DNA of 64,000 nt from Streptomyces sp. Ag109_O5-1 (lineage in GTDB: Bacteria; Actinomycetota; Actinomycetes; Streptomycetales; Streptomycetaceae), in the NCBI RefSeq assembly GCF_003814875.1, contig NZ_RKQF01000003.1, positions 58,114-122,113 of the forward strand. The letters run 5' to 3'. The notes under the pieces were generated by a model that did not search any database, was not told where the DNA came from, and saw only the letters and a program-made list of their open reading frames with translations. The position numbers and the translations under genes are program-made. This document shows, one piece after another, positions 16,024 to 24,974 of this stretch; the stretch's first letter is position 1; each line of letters opens with the position of its first letter.

Positions 16024-16191
16024 ATGTACAACCGCACCGCTTCTCCGGATATCCAAGCCCTCGCCCCTACTCGTCGAGGAGGTGAACGAGTGAACCCTTG
16101 GCGAGCCTTCGCGGTCCATGTCTTGGCCGCCGTCTGCGGACACCTGCTGTTCTGGACGCTGACCCTCGTGGTCCCCGTGCTGGCTGCCTGA
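16024..16191 (+). CDS. Small single-pass membrane protein with duplicated family start
   Basis: ATG 16024 opens a 55-residue frame: MYNRTASPDIQALAPTRRGG, then NPWRAFAVHVLAAVCGHLLF and WTLTLVVPVLAA before TGA 16189-16191. The first 15 residues and the DNA in front of them are a copy of the start of the paralogue family. The rest is a hydrophobic helix with no similarity to the paralogues. GAGGAGGTG at 16076-16084 sits just before a GTG at 16090, so the natural product may be only the 33-residue membrane peptide, with the duplicated leader fused upstream. The function is unknown. Confidence 0.45.
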   Translation: MYNRTASPDIQALAPTRRGGERVNPWRAFAVHVLAAVCGHLLFWTLTLVVPVLAA

Positions 16192-16742
16192 CCCTGTGAC
16201 CCCTGGTTGGTCGCCCGAGCCACAGGAGTCAGGAGCCGCGCCCCCGTCACTGAGGTGAGGAGGTTACGAGACGAGCCTAGCGCTCGTCATGGGCGGTGTG
16301 GCTGCGGCTGCACCGCCCGACTTGTGCTCCGCTCCTGGTCAGCCACCTCGTACTGAGGACCGCGTACGTAGATCAAGCGAGCGCTGAGCGATCCGCCGGA
16401 CCGGCCCGAGTACAGGGAATCAGACAGCGCCAGCCCGGACGGCACCAAGCGCGCGGCGGGACTCCTGAGCGAAGCGCTGACCTTGGGGTCTGGTGATCAT
16501 TTCCGGATTTTTGACCGTGGTGTGGCGCGGCTCTGAGCTGGGGGTTTGTGGAGCTGCAGAAGCTGGAGAGGTCCTGAAGTGCGATTTCAGTGATCGTCTC
16601 GGAATGCAGTGATCGGCGCGGGATTTTCTTATGTCTGCGTGGCTGGACTGGGGCGGCGACGGCCCCTGACGGCCTGCCACTCGGTCGGGTGAAGACACAC
16701 TGCGGCGGAACCCTCCCGGGGACACACGGCGTAGTGCCGTAC
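16192..16742. other. Non-coding stretch with repeat copy B
   Basis: No confident gene. A short frame near 16380-16530 reads IKRALSDPPDRPEYRESDSA and may be a relic, but it has no assigned family. The second iteron repeat lies at 16480-16630. Confidence 0.4.
16480..16630. repeat. Iteron-bearing ~150-bp repeat, copy B
   Basis: Same orientation as copy A at 12085-12232. GTGATC units lie at 16493, 16590 and 16609, and TCCTGAAGTGCGATTTCA precedes the middle one. Together the two copies bracket the broken 12257 gene, the three paralogues and the small membrane gene. Confidence 0.6.
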
Positions 16743-16960
16743 ATGAACGAAGTGCGCGTAAGCCGGCTGGCCTGGTCGACGTCGCGGCCGCTGACGACGC
16801 CACCGCGCTTGCCTTCCAGCAGCTGCTCGCCGACCGGTGGGCGACGGCGAGCAGCGGAGCACACGACCCGGAACGCGGGCGAGCCCGGCGTTCGGTTGCG
16901 CTGCTACCTGGACCTGCGCCAGCAGCTCACCTACCACGGTTGCGGGGAGATATCCCGGGG
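16743..16960 (+). pseudogene. DUF6207-like small protein, frameshifted
   Basis: One frame gives KPAGLVDVAAADDATALAFQ, QLLADRWATAS and the next gives GEPGVRLRCYLDLRQQLTYH. Joined, they follow the DUF6207 pattern seen in Streptomyces (..EPGLVVLDV...D..T...V...L..RWATS....GEPGVR.R.Y.D.R). A shift near 16850-16870 separates the halves, and the start codon is unclear. The function of this family is unknown. The call is tentative. Confidence 0.4.
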
Positions 16961-17035
16961 TGAGCGCCGCGAGCACCCGTTCACCTCCGTGGGCAGCCGG
17001 AAACCCACCTCCGGCGAGGCCGAGGCCCCAGCTGT

Positions 17036-19282
17036 TCATTCCCACGGCTGTGCGGGCGTGCCATCCGGGTCCAACCCATGTGGCCATCGATCCTGCAGAA
17101 ACTGCCAGAGCCCGCCGAAGTCGGCAACGCATCGATAGAGGACTTCTGCGGCGTCTTGGTTTCCTGAAGCCTCGCGCATCTGCGCCACAGCGACCAGAGC
17201 GCTGGTGTTCCCAGCCTCGGCGGCCTGCACAGCGAGGGCCTCGGCGGTCTTTTTGTCTCCAGCCTGTTCGCGCATGCGTGCCAGGGCGACCAGAACGCTG
17301 GTGTCGCCAGCGTCTGCGGCTTGTCGGGCCAGGGCTTCGGCCGAGTCCCGGTCTCCGGCTTGCTCCCGCATCCGTGCCAAGTTCATTCGGCCGTCCGGAA
17401 TGCCAGCGTCGCTCGCCCTCTGATAGAGGGCTTCAGCTGTGACAAGGTCGTTAGAACTCTCGCGGATCCACCCCAGCGCCACCAGTGCGACTCTGTAGCC
17501 GGCATCCGCGGCGCGCTGGTAGAAGGCCTCGGCAGCGCCTATATCCCCGATACGCTCTCGCCGTCTTGCCAAGGCAAACAGTGCCTCCGGGGCGCCGTCG
17601 TCGGCGGCCTGTAGAAGTAAAACCTCGGCCGATTCCTGGTTCTCGACCCTCTCGTGCAGCTGCGCGAGCAAAAAGAGAGGCACCTCGCTGGCGTCCGCGA
17701 CCTGTCCACCGGAGCTTTCGGCTGTGCTCTCTTCGTGTGGCCTTCTCCGTTCAGGTGCCACCACGATGCTGGCGAGATTCTCGGCTCGTTCAGCGAGAGC
17801 AGGCCCGTGCCTGCGGGCCTGATGTCGGAGGTGCAATGCCCAATGGTTGCGGTAACGGAATCGCGCTGCTTCAGCGAGATTTAGCAAGTCGTCCATGTCG
17901 GTGAGATGGGTGTGGGCAGCTTGCCAGAAAGAGGCGGGTGGGCACAGGCGTCGGCGGGTGGCGCGGCCGTGTTGTTCGAGGTAGTCAGCAAGTCGGAATA
18001 CCGGCCCGGCTGTCGGGTGGGAGGGCGTGGCGATCGGTGGGGTTCCGGGCGTGCGGCGCTGGGGGCGGGGGCTGGCGCGGCGTAGGGGGGCTTGCTTCCC
18101 ATGAACCAGGTGTGCGAGTTCAGCGAAGGCAGCTTCTGCCCAGTCGTCGGTGAGCTGGTCGTGGTCGATGTCGGAGAGGTAGTCGAGGGCGGCGTCGGTG
18201 AGGAATGCCTGGGGGAGGTGGAGGGCGACGCCGAGGCGGCGTGCGTCCATCGCCGCTTCTAGTACGGCTTTGGCGGCCGGGGTGCCGCTCTGGTAGCGGT
18301 GCAGGAGTTCGGGGGCTCCGGCCAGGTCCTGTGTCAGGCGTCCGTCGGCACTGGCGCGGTTGAGGGCGTCGGCGAGCAGCCGATCGCCGCCCTTGGCGAG
18401 GACGTTCGCAGCGGCCAGAGCCGGAGCGTCGAACGTGTCGGGGACCGTGAGGGTGCGGCCGGTAAGCAGTTCCCGGACCCGGCTATGCGGGTCCGGCCCG
18501 TTTGGGGTGGGCAGCGCGGTGTACTGGGCGGCGTACTCGGGCCACAGCGTGCCCAGCACCAGCACCGGCCCACGCTCCGGTTGGACGAGCAGACTGTGCA
18601 CGGCGGCCGCGATCCGTTCGCCGGTCCTCGGGTCGCCGAGGTAGTGCTGGGCCTCGTTCAGCCAGACCACGGTCCGTGGCCGGACGCGGTGCAGGTCGTC
18701 GAGCGCGGCCTCGGCGCGGGTCGGGTCGAAGGGATGCCACAGCCGCCACCCCTTCTCGGCCAGTGACTGGACGGCTTCCCAGCAGGCCCGTGTCTTCCCG
18801 GTGGAGGATGTGCCGACCAAAACCAGCATCCGGCTGTGGCCCTCCCCGGCCTCGCGCACGGCGTCCGCCAGGGTCCGGTCGTGTTCGCGGGGCACATAGC
18901 CGGGCAGGGCTCGCTCTTCCGGCGAGCCGGATCCGGGACCGGCCGGGGCGGGACCGGCCGGGTGGACTTCCAGAGCGTGCGGCTCCCACTCACCGATCGG
19001 CCTGCCCGGCCCCGACCCGGACCCCGCATCCGAGGCCGCCGCGGTCCGCTGCAGCTCCAGCAGCTCCTGCACGGGGAGTTTCAGTGCGCGGGCCAGTGCC
19101 GCCACCGTCTTTTCGGACGGCACCCGCCCGTCGGCCCCGAACGCCTCCGACACGGTCGTACGCCCCAGCTGTGCCCGGGTGGCGAGTTGCGTCTTGTCGA
19201 ACCGGGCCCGGGCCAGTCCACCGTTCAGTCTCCTGCGCAGCTCGGTCAGTGCCGGATGGTGTTCGCTCTGCTCGTCGTGCAC
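17036..19282 (-). CDS. HTH / P-loop / Sel1-repeat regulator
   Basis: A 748-residue multidomain protein. Residues about 8-62 form an XRE-type helix-turn-helix (KTQLATRAQLGRTTVSEAFG). A P-loop ATPase follows, with Walker A GTSSTGKTR (about 157-165) and a Walker B-like RTVVWLNEAQ. The C-terminal third is a run of ~36-residue Sel1/TPR-type repeats (AEALARQAADAGDTSVLVAL, ARMREQAGDKKTAEALAVQA). Such HTH-STAND-repeat proteins are numerous in Streptomyces and are thought to be signal-integrating regulators. The short gene at 19405 is transcribed divergently. The start is the first in-frame codon at 19282 (MHDEQSEHHPALTELRRRL), which places the HTH at the usual distance from the N-terminus. Confidence 0.8.
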   Translation of the reverse strand: MHDEQSEHHPALTELRRRLNGGLARARFDKTQLATRAQLGRTTVSEAFGADGRVPSEKTVAALARALKLPVQELLELQRTAAASDAGSGSGPGRPIGEWEPHALEVHPAGPAPAGPGSGSPEERALPGYVPREHDRTLADAVREAGEGHSRMLVLVGTSSTGKTRACWEAVQSLAEKGWRLWHPFDPTRAEAALDDLHRVRPRTVVWLNEAQHYLGDPRTGERIAAAVHSLLVQPERGPVLVLGTLWPEYAAQYTALPTPNGPDPHSRVRELLTGRTLTVPDTFDAPALAAANVLAKGGDRLLADALNRASADGRLTQDLAGAPELLHRYQSGTPAAKAVLEAAMDARRLGVALHLPQAFLTDAALDYLSDIDHDQLTDDWAEAAFAELAHLVHGKQAPLRRASPRPQRRTPGTPPIATPSHPTAGPVFRLADYLEQHGRATRRRLCPPASFWQAAHTHLTDMDDLLNLAEAARFRYRNHWALHLRHQARRHGPALAERAENLASIVVAPERRRPHEESTAESSGGQVADASEVPLFLLAQLHERVENQESAEVLLLQAADDGAPEALFALARRRERIGDIGAAEAFYQRAADAGYRVALVALGWIRESSNDLVTAEALYQRASDAGIPDGRMNLARMREQAGDRDSAEALARQAADAGDTSVLVALARMREQAGDKKTAEALAVQAAEAGNTSALVAVAQMREASGNQDAAEVLYRCVADFGGLWQFLQDRWPHGLDPDGTPAQPWE

Positions 19283-19404
19283 GTGCTCGCCCCCGGGCCG
19301 TGATGTGTTCGCCGCTGTTCATCTTCCTCCCGGCGAACCCCGGCGCACACCGATTCCGCGACCTTCAACCATGTCAACACCTCACCGTGCGCAGGGAGCC
19401 TGCC

Positions 19405-19602
19405 GTGAACGTCGCCGTCGTACTGCTCACCACCGCCCTGGTCGTCGTGATCTCGCTGCTGGCCGCCGTCGGTGTCGCCGTACTCGCCCGCCTGGACGGC
19501 GCCAGCTACCCCACCGCCCTCAAGCAGGCCGCCACTACGTTTGCTGCAGTCATCACTGTTGCCGCAGCCATGACTGCAGCCCTCGCCGCTGTTTGTACAT
19601 GA
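19405..19602 (+). CDS. Small two-helix membrane protein
   Basis: GTG 19405 follows GCAGGGAGCC and encodes 65 residues: NVAVVLLTTALVVVISLLAA starts a first membrane helix, and FAAVITVAAAMTAALAAV forms a second, with a short polar loop ARLDGASYPTALKQA between. It is divergent from the HTH/Sel1 regulator, with about 120 bp between the starts. Small membrane proteins beside such regulators are common in Streptomyces, but I know no function. Confidence 0.6.
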   Translation: MNVAVVLLTTALVVVISLLAAVGVAVLARLDGASYPTALKQAATTFAAVITVAAAMTAALAAVCT

Positions 19603-19708
19603 GCGGGTCCACCGGTGCAGCGACCCCGCGTAATAGGCAGAAATCTTCCGCGCGATGGCTCATGTGGGTTCGGGTGCAGCGATTGCTTCAGTGTCGGGTG
19701 GCAGTGGG

Positions 19709-21580
19709 TCAGCGTTTGACGCGGTTGCGGACGGCGAGGACCGCGAGGCCCAGAAGGACGGGCTCGGCCAGGCGGGAGGTCATCTCGATGTAGGTGCCGG
19801 CGGTGGTCAGGTCCTGGTCGGCGGAGCGGAAGACCACCGAGTTGAGCGTGACGTTCAGGGCCTTCTCGAAACGCTCGTCGGTGAACCGGTTCCCCGTGGG
19901 GTTGTGCGGTTCGTCCTTGTCGATCTCGAAGGTGACCGTGCCTCCGCCGACGGGGACGGTGCCGGTCGCTTCCTGCTTCGGGGCGTCCTTGGGGAGGCCG
20001 ACGCTCATCAGGAGCACGATGGTGACGAGCATAGCGGCGGCGAGCCAGCCCAGAGCCCGGGAGGCGCGCAGGCCGTAGCCGGACAGCGCCCAGTAAGCGG
20101 TCAGAAGGCTTCGCTCGCTTCGGGGGATGTCGTCGGCGTGGCGGCGCATCTCCATCTCTCCGTAATAGAAGTCGGCGGCCCCAGGCTCATGCTTGCCATC
20201 CTCGAACGCTTTGCGCAGCGCGCGGTACACCGGTGCCAGTTGCAACGGCCCGACGCGCCCGGCGCCGAACACTGCCACGTTCCAGCCCCGGGCAGCCGCT
20301 GGCTCGCTCGCGCGCCAGTGGTGTTCTTCGGCGAGGGTGCGGCGCTGGGTGAACCGTACGGGGCGCCAGCCCCGCCAATGCACTGAGGGCGGCACCGTGT
20401 CGAAGATGCAGGCACCCTCCAATCGCAGCTGGTCCAGGTGCACGGTTCCGGTGAACAGGCAACCCACGAGGTCGACGTCGGCGAGGACCAGGTGGGCCGC
20501 GTCCACCCCGCGCAACGAGGCCATCCGCACCGCGGCGTCGGGCGCATCGGCAAGAACCTGTTCGTCCACCGTCTGTCCGTCGGGGAGTACGAAGGGGTTG
20601 GCCTCCGCGGCGATCGTGAGGGGGTATTCGAAGACAGCGTGGGCGAAGTCCACTGTGGCGTAGCGCAGACGTAACTCGGCCGTTGATGTCCAGCGGGTTC
20701 GCAAGCACTCCAGCCGGCGCGCAGCGAACGAGAGGTTCGCTGGGCTGCTGAACGTCGCCTCGGAGAGCACAAACCGCCCGGCGCACACCAAGGGGCCGAG
20801 GGTGACCAACCGCTCGAAGGTCGCCTCATCGAACCTAGCGTCGCCCTCGAAAACTGCCGACCGGAAGTGGGCGGCGCCCTGGAAGGTTGCGTACCCGAAT
20901 GAGGCGTGACCCTCGAAGGTCACCTGCCCGAACTGGCCGGTGCCCTGGAAGGCCGCCCGCACAAAAGAGGCGTCCTGGAAGGTCGCCGAGTCGAACTGGG
21001 CGAGGTGCTCGAAGGTCGCCGAGTCGAATTTGGTAATGCCCTGGAAGGTCGCCGAGTCGAACCATGCGAGGTCGTGGAAGGTCGCCGATCTGAACCCGGC
21101 GTAGCCCTGGAAGCTCGCCGTGTCGAAATGGGCGTAGCCCTGGAAGCTCGCCGACTCGAAGCGGGCGAGGCCCTGGAAGGTCGCCGAGTCGAACCACGCA
21201 AGGCCCTCGAAGGTCGCTGAGTCGAACCACGCGTGGCCCTGGAAGGTCGCCCTTACGAATTGGGCATCGTCTTGGAAGGTCGCCGAGTCGAACCGGGCTT
21301 CGCCGAGGCGGGGGTGTCCGGTGGCGGGGTCGATGAGGGCGTCGAGGAGGGCATCGAGAAGGGGTTCGGTGAAGGAGGTGCCGCGATGGTCGATGTCGGC
21401 GCCGGGTGTCAGGCCATCCAGGTAGGCGTCGCGGTCGGCGTCGGCCAGATGGGCGAGGCAGACGGTGTGACCAGGGGCGTGAATGCCGCGGCAGCCGACC
21501 GTGTCCTCCGGGGTAGTGCCGTGGCCACAGTGCGGCCAGTCAGGCGGAGTCGGGGACGGTTCAGGGCTCGGGTGTGGCAT
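19709..21580 (-). CDS. Pentapeptide-repeat protein with C-terminal membrane region
   Basis: A 623-residue protein from ATG 21578-21580 (MPHPSPEPSPTPPDWPHCGH). A Cys/His-rich start (CGHG..C.GIHAPGHTVCLAH) resembles a small zinc-binding motif. Residues about 100-290 are tandem near-identical 11-residue units such as AWFDSATFQGL and ARFESASFQGY, read as a pentapeptide-type right-handed beta-helix. The C-terminal ~150 residues hold a helix LGWLAAAMLVTIVLLMSVGL, an extracytoplasmic loop and a second helix near the end (LAEPVLLGLAVLAV). The layout suggests a membrane-anchored sensor or scaffold. The open frame upstream of 21580 overlaps another coding frame, so I reject longer starts. Confidence 0.75.
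   Translation of the reverse strand: MPHPSPEPSPTPPDWPHCGHGTTPEDTVGCRGIHAPGHTVCLAHLADADRDAYLDGLTPGADIDHRGTSFTEPLLDALLDALIDPATGHPRLGEARFDSATFQDDAQFVRATFQGHAWFDSATFEGLAWFDSATFQGLARFESASFQGYAHFDTASFQGYAGFRSATFHDLAWFDSATFQGITKFDSATFEHLAQFDSATFQDASFVRAAFQGTGQFGQVTFEGHASFGYATFQGAAHFRSAVFEGDARFDEATFERLVTLGPLVCAGRFVLSEATFSSPANLSFAARRLECLRTRWTSTAELRLRYATVDFAHAVFEYPLTIAAEANPFVLPDGQTVDEQVLADAPDAAVRMASLRGVDAAHLVLADVDLVGCLFTGTVHLDQLRLEGACIFDTVPPSVHWRGWRPVRFTQRRTLAEEHHWRASEPAAARGWNVAVFGAGRVGPLQLAPVYRALRKAFEDGKHEPGAADFYYGEMEMRRHADDIPRSERSLLTAYWALSGYGLRASRALGWLAAAMLVTIVLLMSVGLPKDAPKQEATGTVPVGGGTVTFEIDKDEPHNPTGNRFTDERFEKALNVTLNSVVFRSADQDLTTAGTYIEMTSRLAEPVLLGLAVLAVRNRVKR
20880..21300 (-). repeat. 33-bp tandem repeats inside the pentapeptide gene
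   Basis: Units of 33 bp (for example TGGAAGGTCGCCGAGTCGAA on the plus strand) recur about a dozen times in this coding stretch and encode the 11-residue beta-helix units. Near-identity of adjacent units makes unequal exchange likely. Confidence 0.7.
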
Positions 21581-21797
21581 ACCCGAAGGGACGATTGAGC
21601 ACGGTCGATGGTTGCCGAGCTCGCCTCCGAATGCGGCGGGCGCGTGCCCGGGCGGTGAGCTGGTGGAGGTGGTCGATCCAGCCATGCATGAACACCTCCG
21701 CCCCGCTCTGTTCGGCCCCGGGCAGCCGCAGCAGCCCCTCCCCGGTGTCGGCCTGTTCGGTGAGTACCGACTCCAGCCAGGTGGCGACGCGGCGATT
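21561..21797 (-). pseudogene. Possible decapitated gene fragment ahead of the pentapeptide gene
   Basis: A minus-strand frame reads VATWLESVLTEQADTGEGLL, RLPGAEQSGAEVFMHGWIDH, LHQLTARARARRIRRR and stops at 21561-21563, overlapping the pentapeptide start by 20 bases. The composition looks like real protein and the overlap suggests translational coupling. No start codon lies before the frame closes near 21800, close to the IS1634-type remnant, so the 5' end has probably been lost. Family unknown. Confidence 0.35.
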
Positions 21798-21876
21798 TCA
21801 GGGGTGAGGCACATGGTCAGGGCGTGCACGACGCCTGACGGGTTGATCATCAGGGTGGTTACAGTAGCAGCGGGCT

Positions 21877-22548
21877 CGGGACAAACGCCTGGTCACGGCC
21901 CGGGAAGAGCTCGACAGCTGCAGCGCAGGGCCAGCGGCCGCTACTGCAACACTGCAGAGAAGATCGCCGCCCGCATCGGCGTGATCGCCAAAGCCCGCCG
22001 CGTCACTGGCTGCCTGCGTACCTCCATCACCACCGACGCCACCGGACGGCCCACCTTCGACTGGCACTTTGACCAAGACGTCCTCCAGGCCGAAGCCGCC
22101 GTCGACGGCTGGTTACACGCGGCTGACCACCCTCACCCCCGAACATGCCGACACCGCAGAGGTACTGCGGTGTTACAAGGGCCAAGGCACCGTCGAGCGC
22201 CGCTACGGCGACTTCAAGGGCCTCCTGGCAGCCACCCCCGTCTTCGTGCAGGACAACAAGAGGGTTGCCGCACTGGTGACGGTGATCGGCCTGGCCCTGT
22301 TCGTGTTCTGCCTGATCGAGCGTCAGGCCTACCGGGCCCTCGGGGGCGACCAGAGGATGCCCGGGCGCTATCCCGGCAACCAGCAGGTCCGGCCCACTGA
22401 CCGGATGATCTTCTACCATCTCTCCAGCCTGCGGCTACGCGTCGTCGGCGCCACCGACCCGACCACCATCGTCATCAGCCGCGGCGTCCAGCTCCATTTC
22501 CTCGACCTCCTCTGCCTGGAACCGACGCATCCCGCTGGCCAGAGCTGA
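21877..22548 (+). pseudogene. IS1634-type (IS4-like) transposase, 3' half with frameshifts
   Basis: Three consecutive frames carry one transposase: RDKRLVTAREELDSC, then TAEKIAARIGVIAKARRVTG, CLRTSITTDATGRPTFDWHF, then (after a shift near 22113) TLTPEHADTAEVLRCYKGQG, TVERRYGDFKGLLAATPVFV, GLALFVFCLIERQAYRALGG. The YKGQ..VE..(R/Y)..FK block is the catalytic Glu region of IS4/IS1634 transposases, and the tail IFYHLSSLRLRV is typical. The N-terminal half with the first two acidic residues is absent. It is dead. Confidence 0.75.
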
Positions 22549-22738
22549 ACGAGTTACCCGTGGCGTGCCATGGGCCATCCTGGGGGCGTTGACGGCATAG
22601 CCCACAACCAGGGGCGCGCCGCCCGTGCAGGTGCGCGTCCTTCCCTCAGTGTCGGTGGGCGTACGGAGGATGACCAAGTGGCCGCCGGATGCACGTGACC
22701 TGTGGCAAGCTCATCTCCCTGGGGGAGAGGAACGACTG

Positions 22739-23128
22739 ATGACCCGTTACCAATGCGGATCGTGCTCGTATCAGAGCGACCATCTCGGCGAGGCTCAACA
22801 GCACTCGCACCAGACGGGCCATGTTTGCATCGGCAAGGACGGTGCCGGGCCAGCCGGAGGTAAGTTCGGCAAAGCCAAGGGCGTGGTTAAGGTCGGCGCC
22901 AGCGTTCTGGCCGCCACCACCATCGGGGTCCTCACCTGGAAGTACAAGGGGCTTCAGGAAGAGCACGAGGAGCTCCAGACGAAGCACCAGGGGCTCTTGT
23001 CCATGGCTGCGGGACTGGTCGTGCAGTTGGCGGAGTCGACGGCGGAGAACGAGAGCCTGAAGTCGGAGAACGACTACCTGAAGTCGGCCACCGGTGCCTC
23101 GAAGACGCTCAAGAGCTACGACTGCTGA
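22739..23128 (+). CDS. Small zinc-finger / membrane / coiled-coil protein
   Basis: A 129-residue protein from ATG 22739, preceded by GGGGGAGAGG. It has an N-terminal C2H2-like finger (YQCGSCSYQSDHLGEAQQHS, then HQTGHVC), a hydrophobic stretch VGASVLAATTIGVLTW that could be a membrane helix, and a Glu/Lys-rich C-terminus (LQEEHEELQTKHQGLL, ENESLKSENDYLKS) predicted to form a coiled coil. I know no family. It lies just upstream of the HEPN gene in the same direction, about 270 bp away. Confidence 0.65.
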   Translation: MTRYQCGSCSYQSDHLGEAQQHSHQTGHVCIGKDGAGPAGGKFGKAKGVVKVGASVLAATTIGVLTWKYKGLQEEHEELQTKHQGLLSMAAGLVVQLAESTAENESLKSENDYLKSATGASKTLKSYDC

Positions 23129-23398
23129 GTGAGGGCGTACTGCGGGTAGTGCCACTGGCGGACGGGTGCCCCAGAGCTCGATGCCGTTGGAAGGTCGAGC
23201 GGGTGTCGGCCCAGCCCGGTGCTAGACCCGTTCTCCGCAGGTCACCCATGCGAGAAGATCAACTGATCGCAGCGGGCCAGCCACCGATCAGCGCAGCGGT
23301 CCGAGTTGCAGAACAACGTGGGAACGGCCACTCAGGCCGGGAGCTGTGGCCTGGTGTTGGGTCTGGCGGGCGGCGAGGGTGCGCTATTTTCGTACCGT

Positions 23399-24799
23399 AT
23401 GGAAGTCACCTCCCCACTGCGTCAGGCCGTCCTCGCCTGGCTTGAACAGGCACGGAACCTGCCCTCGATACCCCAGGCAATCACCGATGTAGCACTGTCG
23501 ACGCAGCCAGAGTTCGATGCCGTGATCAACGCGGTGGCGGGCGCCGCGCCGAAATCCGAACACCGCGACCTGTACGGCAAGGCCGATGACGACTGGGCGC
23601 CCCGATGGTCCACGCTCCTGAGCGGATCAGGGCTGGGGGACGCAACCCGTCTGGTTGCCCAGGGGGCGACGGTGCCGGTGGAAGAGGTTGCGGACAGCTT
23701 CGTCGCCTTCTGCACGGCGCCCGCGCCGGCAGTGGAGGACTGGCTGTTGCTGACTGGCGACCTCCCCGAGGGGGCACGGATCCCGCTGGGCCGGTACACC
23801 CTGCAGACCTTCTCCGTCGACGAACTGAGGCAGTTGGGTCCGATGCCCGCCCTTTACGGCCTTCAGCCGGGCGGGCTCGACCTCCGTCTCCTGGCTGGTG
23901 CGCCGTTCGTCCACGCCCCCGATCCGGACCGTGCCTCGGACCGCAGTGGCGCGCCCTGGTTCGATTTCACCGGCCCGCGGCCGGAGGCCGGGCACTGGAG
24001 GGCGCTGCTGCCGCTGATCCTGTGGAGTCCCGAACTCCTGCATGTCGACGCGGTGTTCGACGTTGAGCGCGGTCGCGAGTTCGGGCTGCACCCAAACCAC
24101 GTGCCCACCACCCTCCAGATCTACGAGGACCATGACGGCAGGCAGGAGGAAGTGGAGGTCCGCGAGACTGGCACCTTCCACGTCCCCCAGGCGCAACTCC
24201 CGCGCCTGCAAGCCTTCTGCGCCGCCGTGACCGCAAAGATCGACGCCGTCATGGACGGCGCCATCAGCAGCCGAAGGCTGCCCAGGAGGCGCGCCCTGCG
24301 CTTGGAGCGCGCGGCCCGGCACCTGCTGCAGGCCCACCAGCGCACCCACAGCGACTACGGCGTGTGGGAGCAGGAGGCTGACGAGCTGCACCTGGACTAC
24401 GTCATCACGCTGGAAGCCCTGATGGCTAGCCCCGACGACAAGCACGAGGGTGTCAGCGAAAGGATCCGGTCCCGTGCAGCCGCCCTGTTCCTTACCCCGT
24501 CCCTGCGCCAGCAGGTCGAGACGATTGTGCAGGAGGCGTACAGCGCGCGCTCCAAGTACGTGCACGGGGACGTCCTCAAGGACCAGGAGGAGAGCGAGAA
24601 ACTGGCCGCCCTGCGTGACCTCAGGCTGATCGTGCGGCAGGTTGTTCTGCGCTGGCTCGTCCTCACCCCCTGCGACACTGAAGACCTCGCACCCCTCCTC
24701 GACGCGGCTGCTGCCGGCACCGGCCGCGAACGCGCCATCGACGAACCCCTGCGTGCCTTCTTCCGCGCAACGCCGCCGCAGGACCGCCTCGGGCTCTGA
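23399..24799 (+). CDS. ApeA-like HEPN-domain protein (predicted antiviral)
   Basis: A 466-residue protein from ATG 23399 (MEVTSPLRQAVLAWLEQARN). The C-terminal ~150 residues match an Apea-type HEPN domain: LHLDYVITLEALMASPDDKH, ERIRSRAAALFLTP and AYSARSKYVHGD. The last contains the R-x4-H motif (RSKYVH) expected of HEPN ribonucleases. The N-terminal part is an uncharacterised sensor-like domain. ApeA is a known single-gene anti-phage protein; equivalence here is inferred from domain and neighbourhood, as the DISARM-like locus follows. It converges with the methyltransferase gene 175 bp downstream. The frame is open upstream to 23306, but the ATG at 23399 begins the recognisable protein. Confidence 0.7.
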   Translation: MEVTSPLRQAVLAWLEQARNLPSIPQAITDVALSTQPEFDAVINAVAGAAPKSEHRDLYGKADDDWAPRWSTLLSGSGLGDATRLVAQGATVPVEEVADSFVAFCTAPAPAVEDWLLLTGDLPEGARIPLGRYTLQTFSVDELRQLGPMPALYGLQPGGLDLRLLAGAPFVHAPDPDRASDRSGAPWFDFTGPRPEAGHWRALLPLILWSPELLHVDAVFDVERGREFGLHPNHVPTTLQIYEDHDGRQEEVEVRETGTFHVPQAQLPRLQAFCAAVTAKIDAVMDGAISSRRLPRRRALRLERAARHLLQAHQRTHSDYGVWEQEADELHLDYVITLEALMASPDDKHEGVSERIRSRAAALFLTPSLRQQVETIVQEAYSARSKYVHGDVLKDQEESEKLAALRDLRLIVRQVVLRWLVLTPCDTEDLAPLLDAAAAGTGRERAIDEPLRAFFRATPPQDRLGL

Positions 24800-24974
24800 G
24801 CCGGACCACAGCGCCGGTCGTGAGCAGTACGACGCGGCCCGCTGTTCCTCGGCAGGTGACTGGCAGCAGTGCGAGGGCAGTCGCCGGCGGGTGGTCCGCG
24901 TGCTGGTGCCGTACTCGGTCCTCCTCTCTGGCCAGGGCCAGGCCGGGAGGTGGCAGGCACCGGCACCGGGGGAG

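Noticed and set aside
20880..21300. Regular short repeats that could suggest a CRISPR array
   Set aside because: The 33-bp units are contiguous without spacers and encode the protein repeat of the pentapeptide-type gene.
22600..22680. A tRNA-like stretch (GTGCAGGTGCGCGTCC)
   Set aside because: No cloverleaf with acceptor, D and anticodon arms can be drawn; the T-arm consensus is missing.
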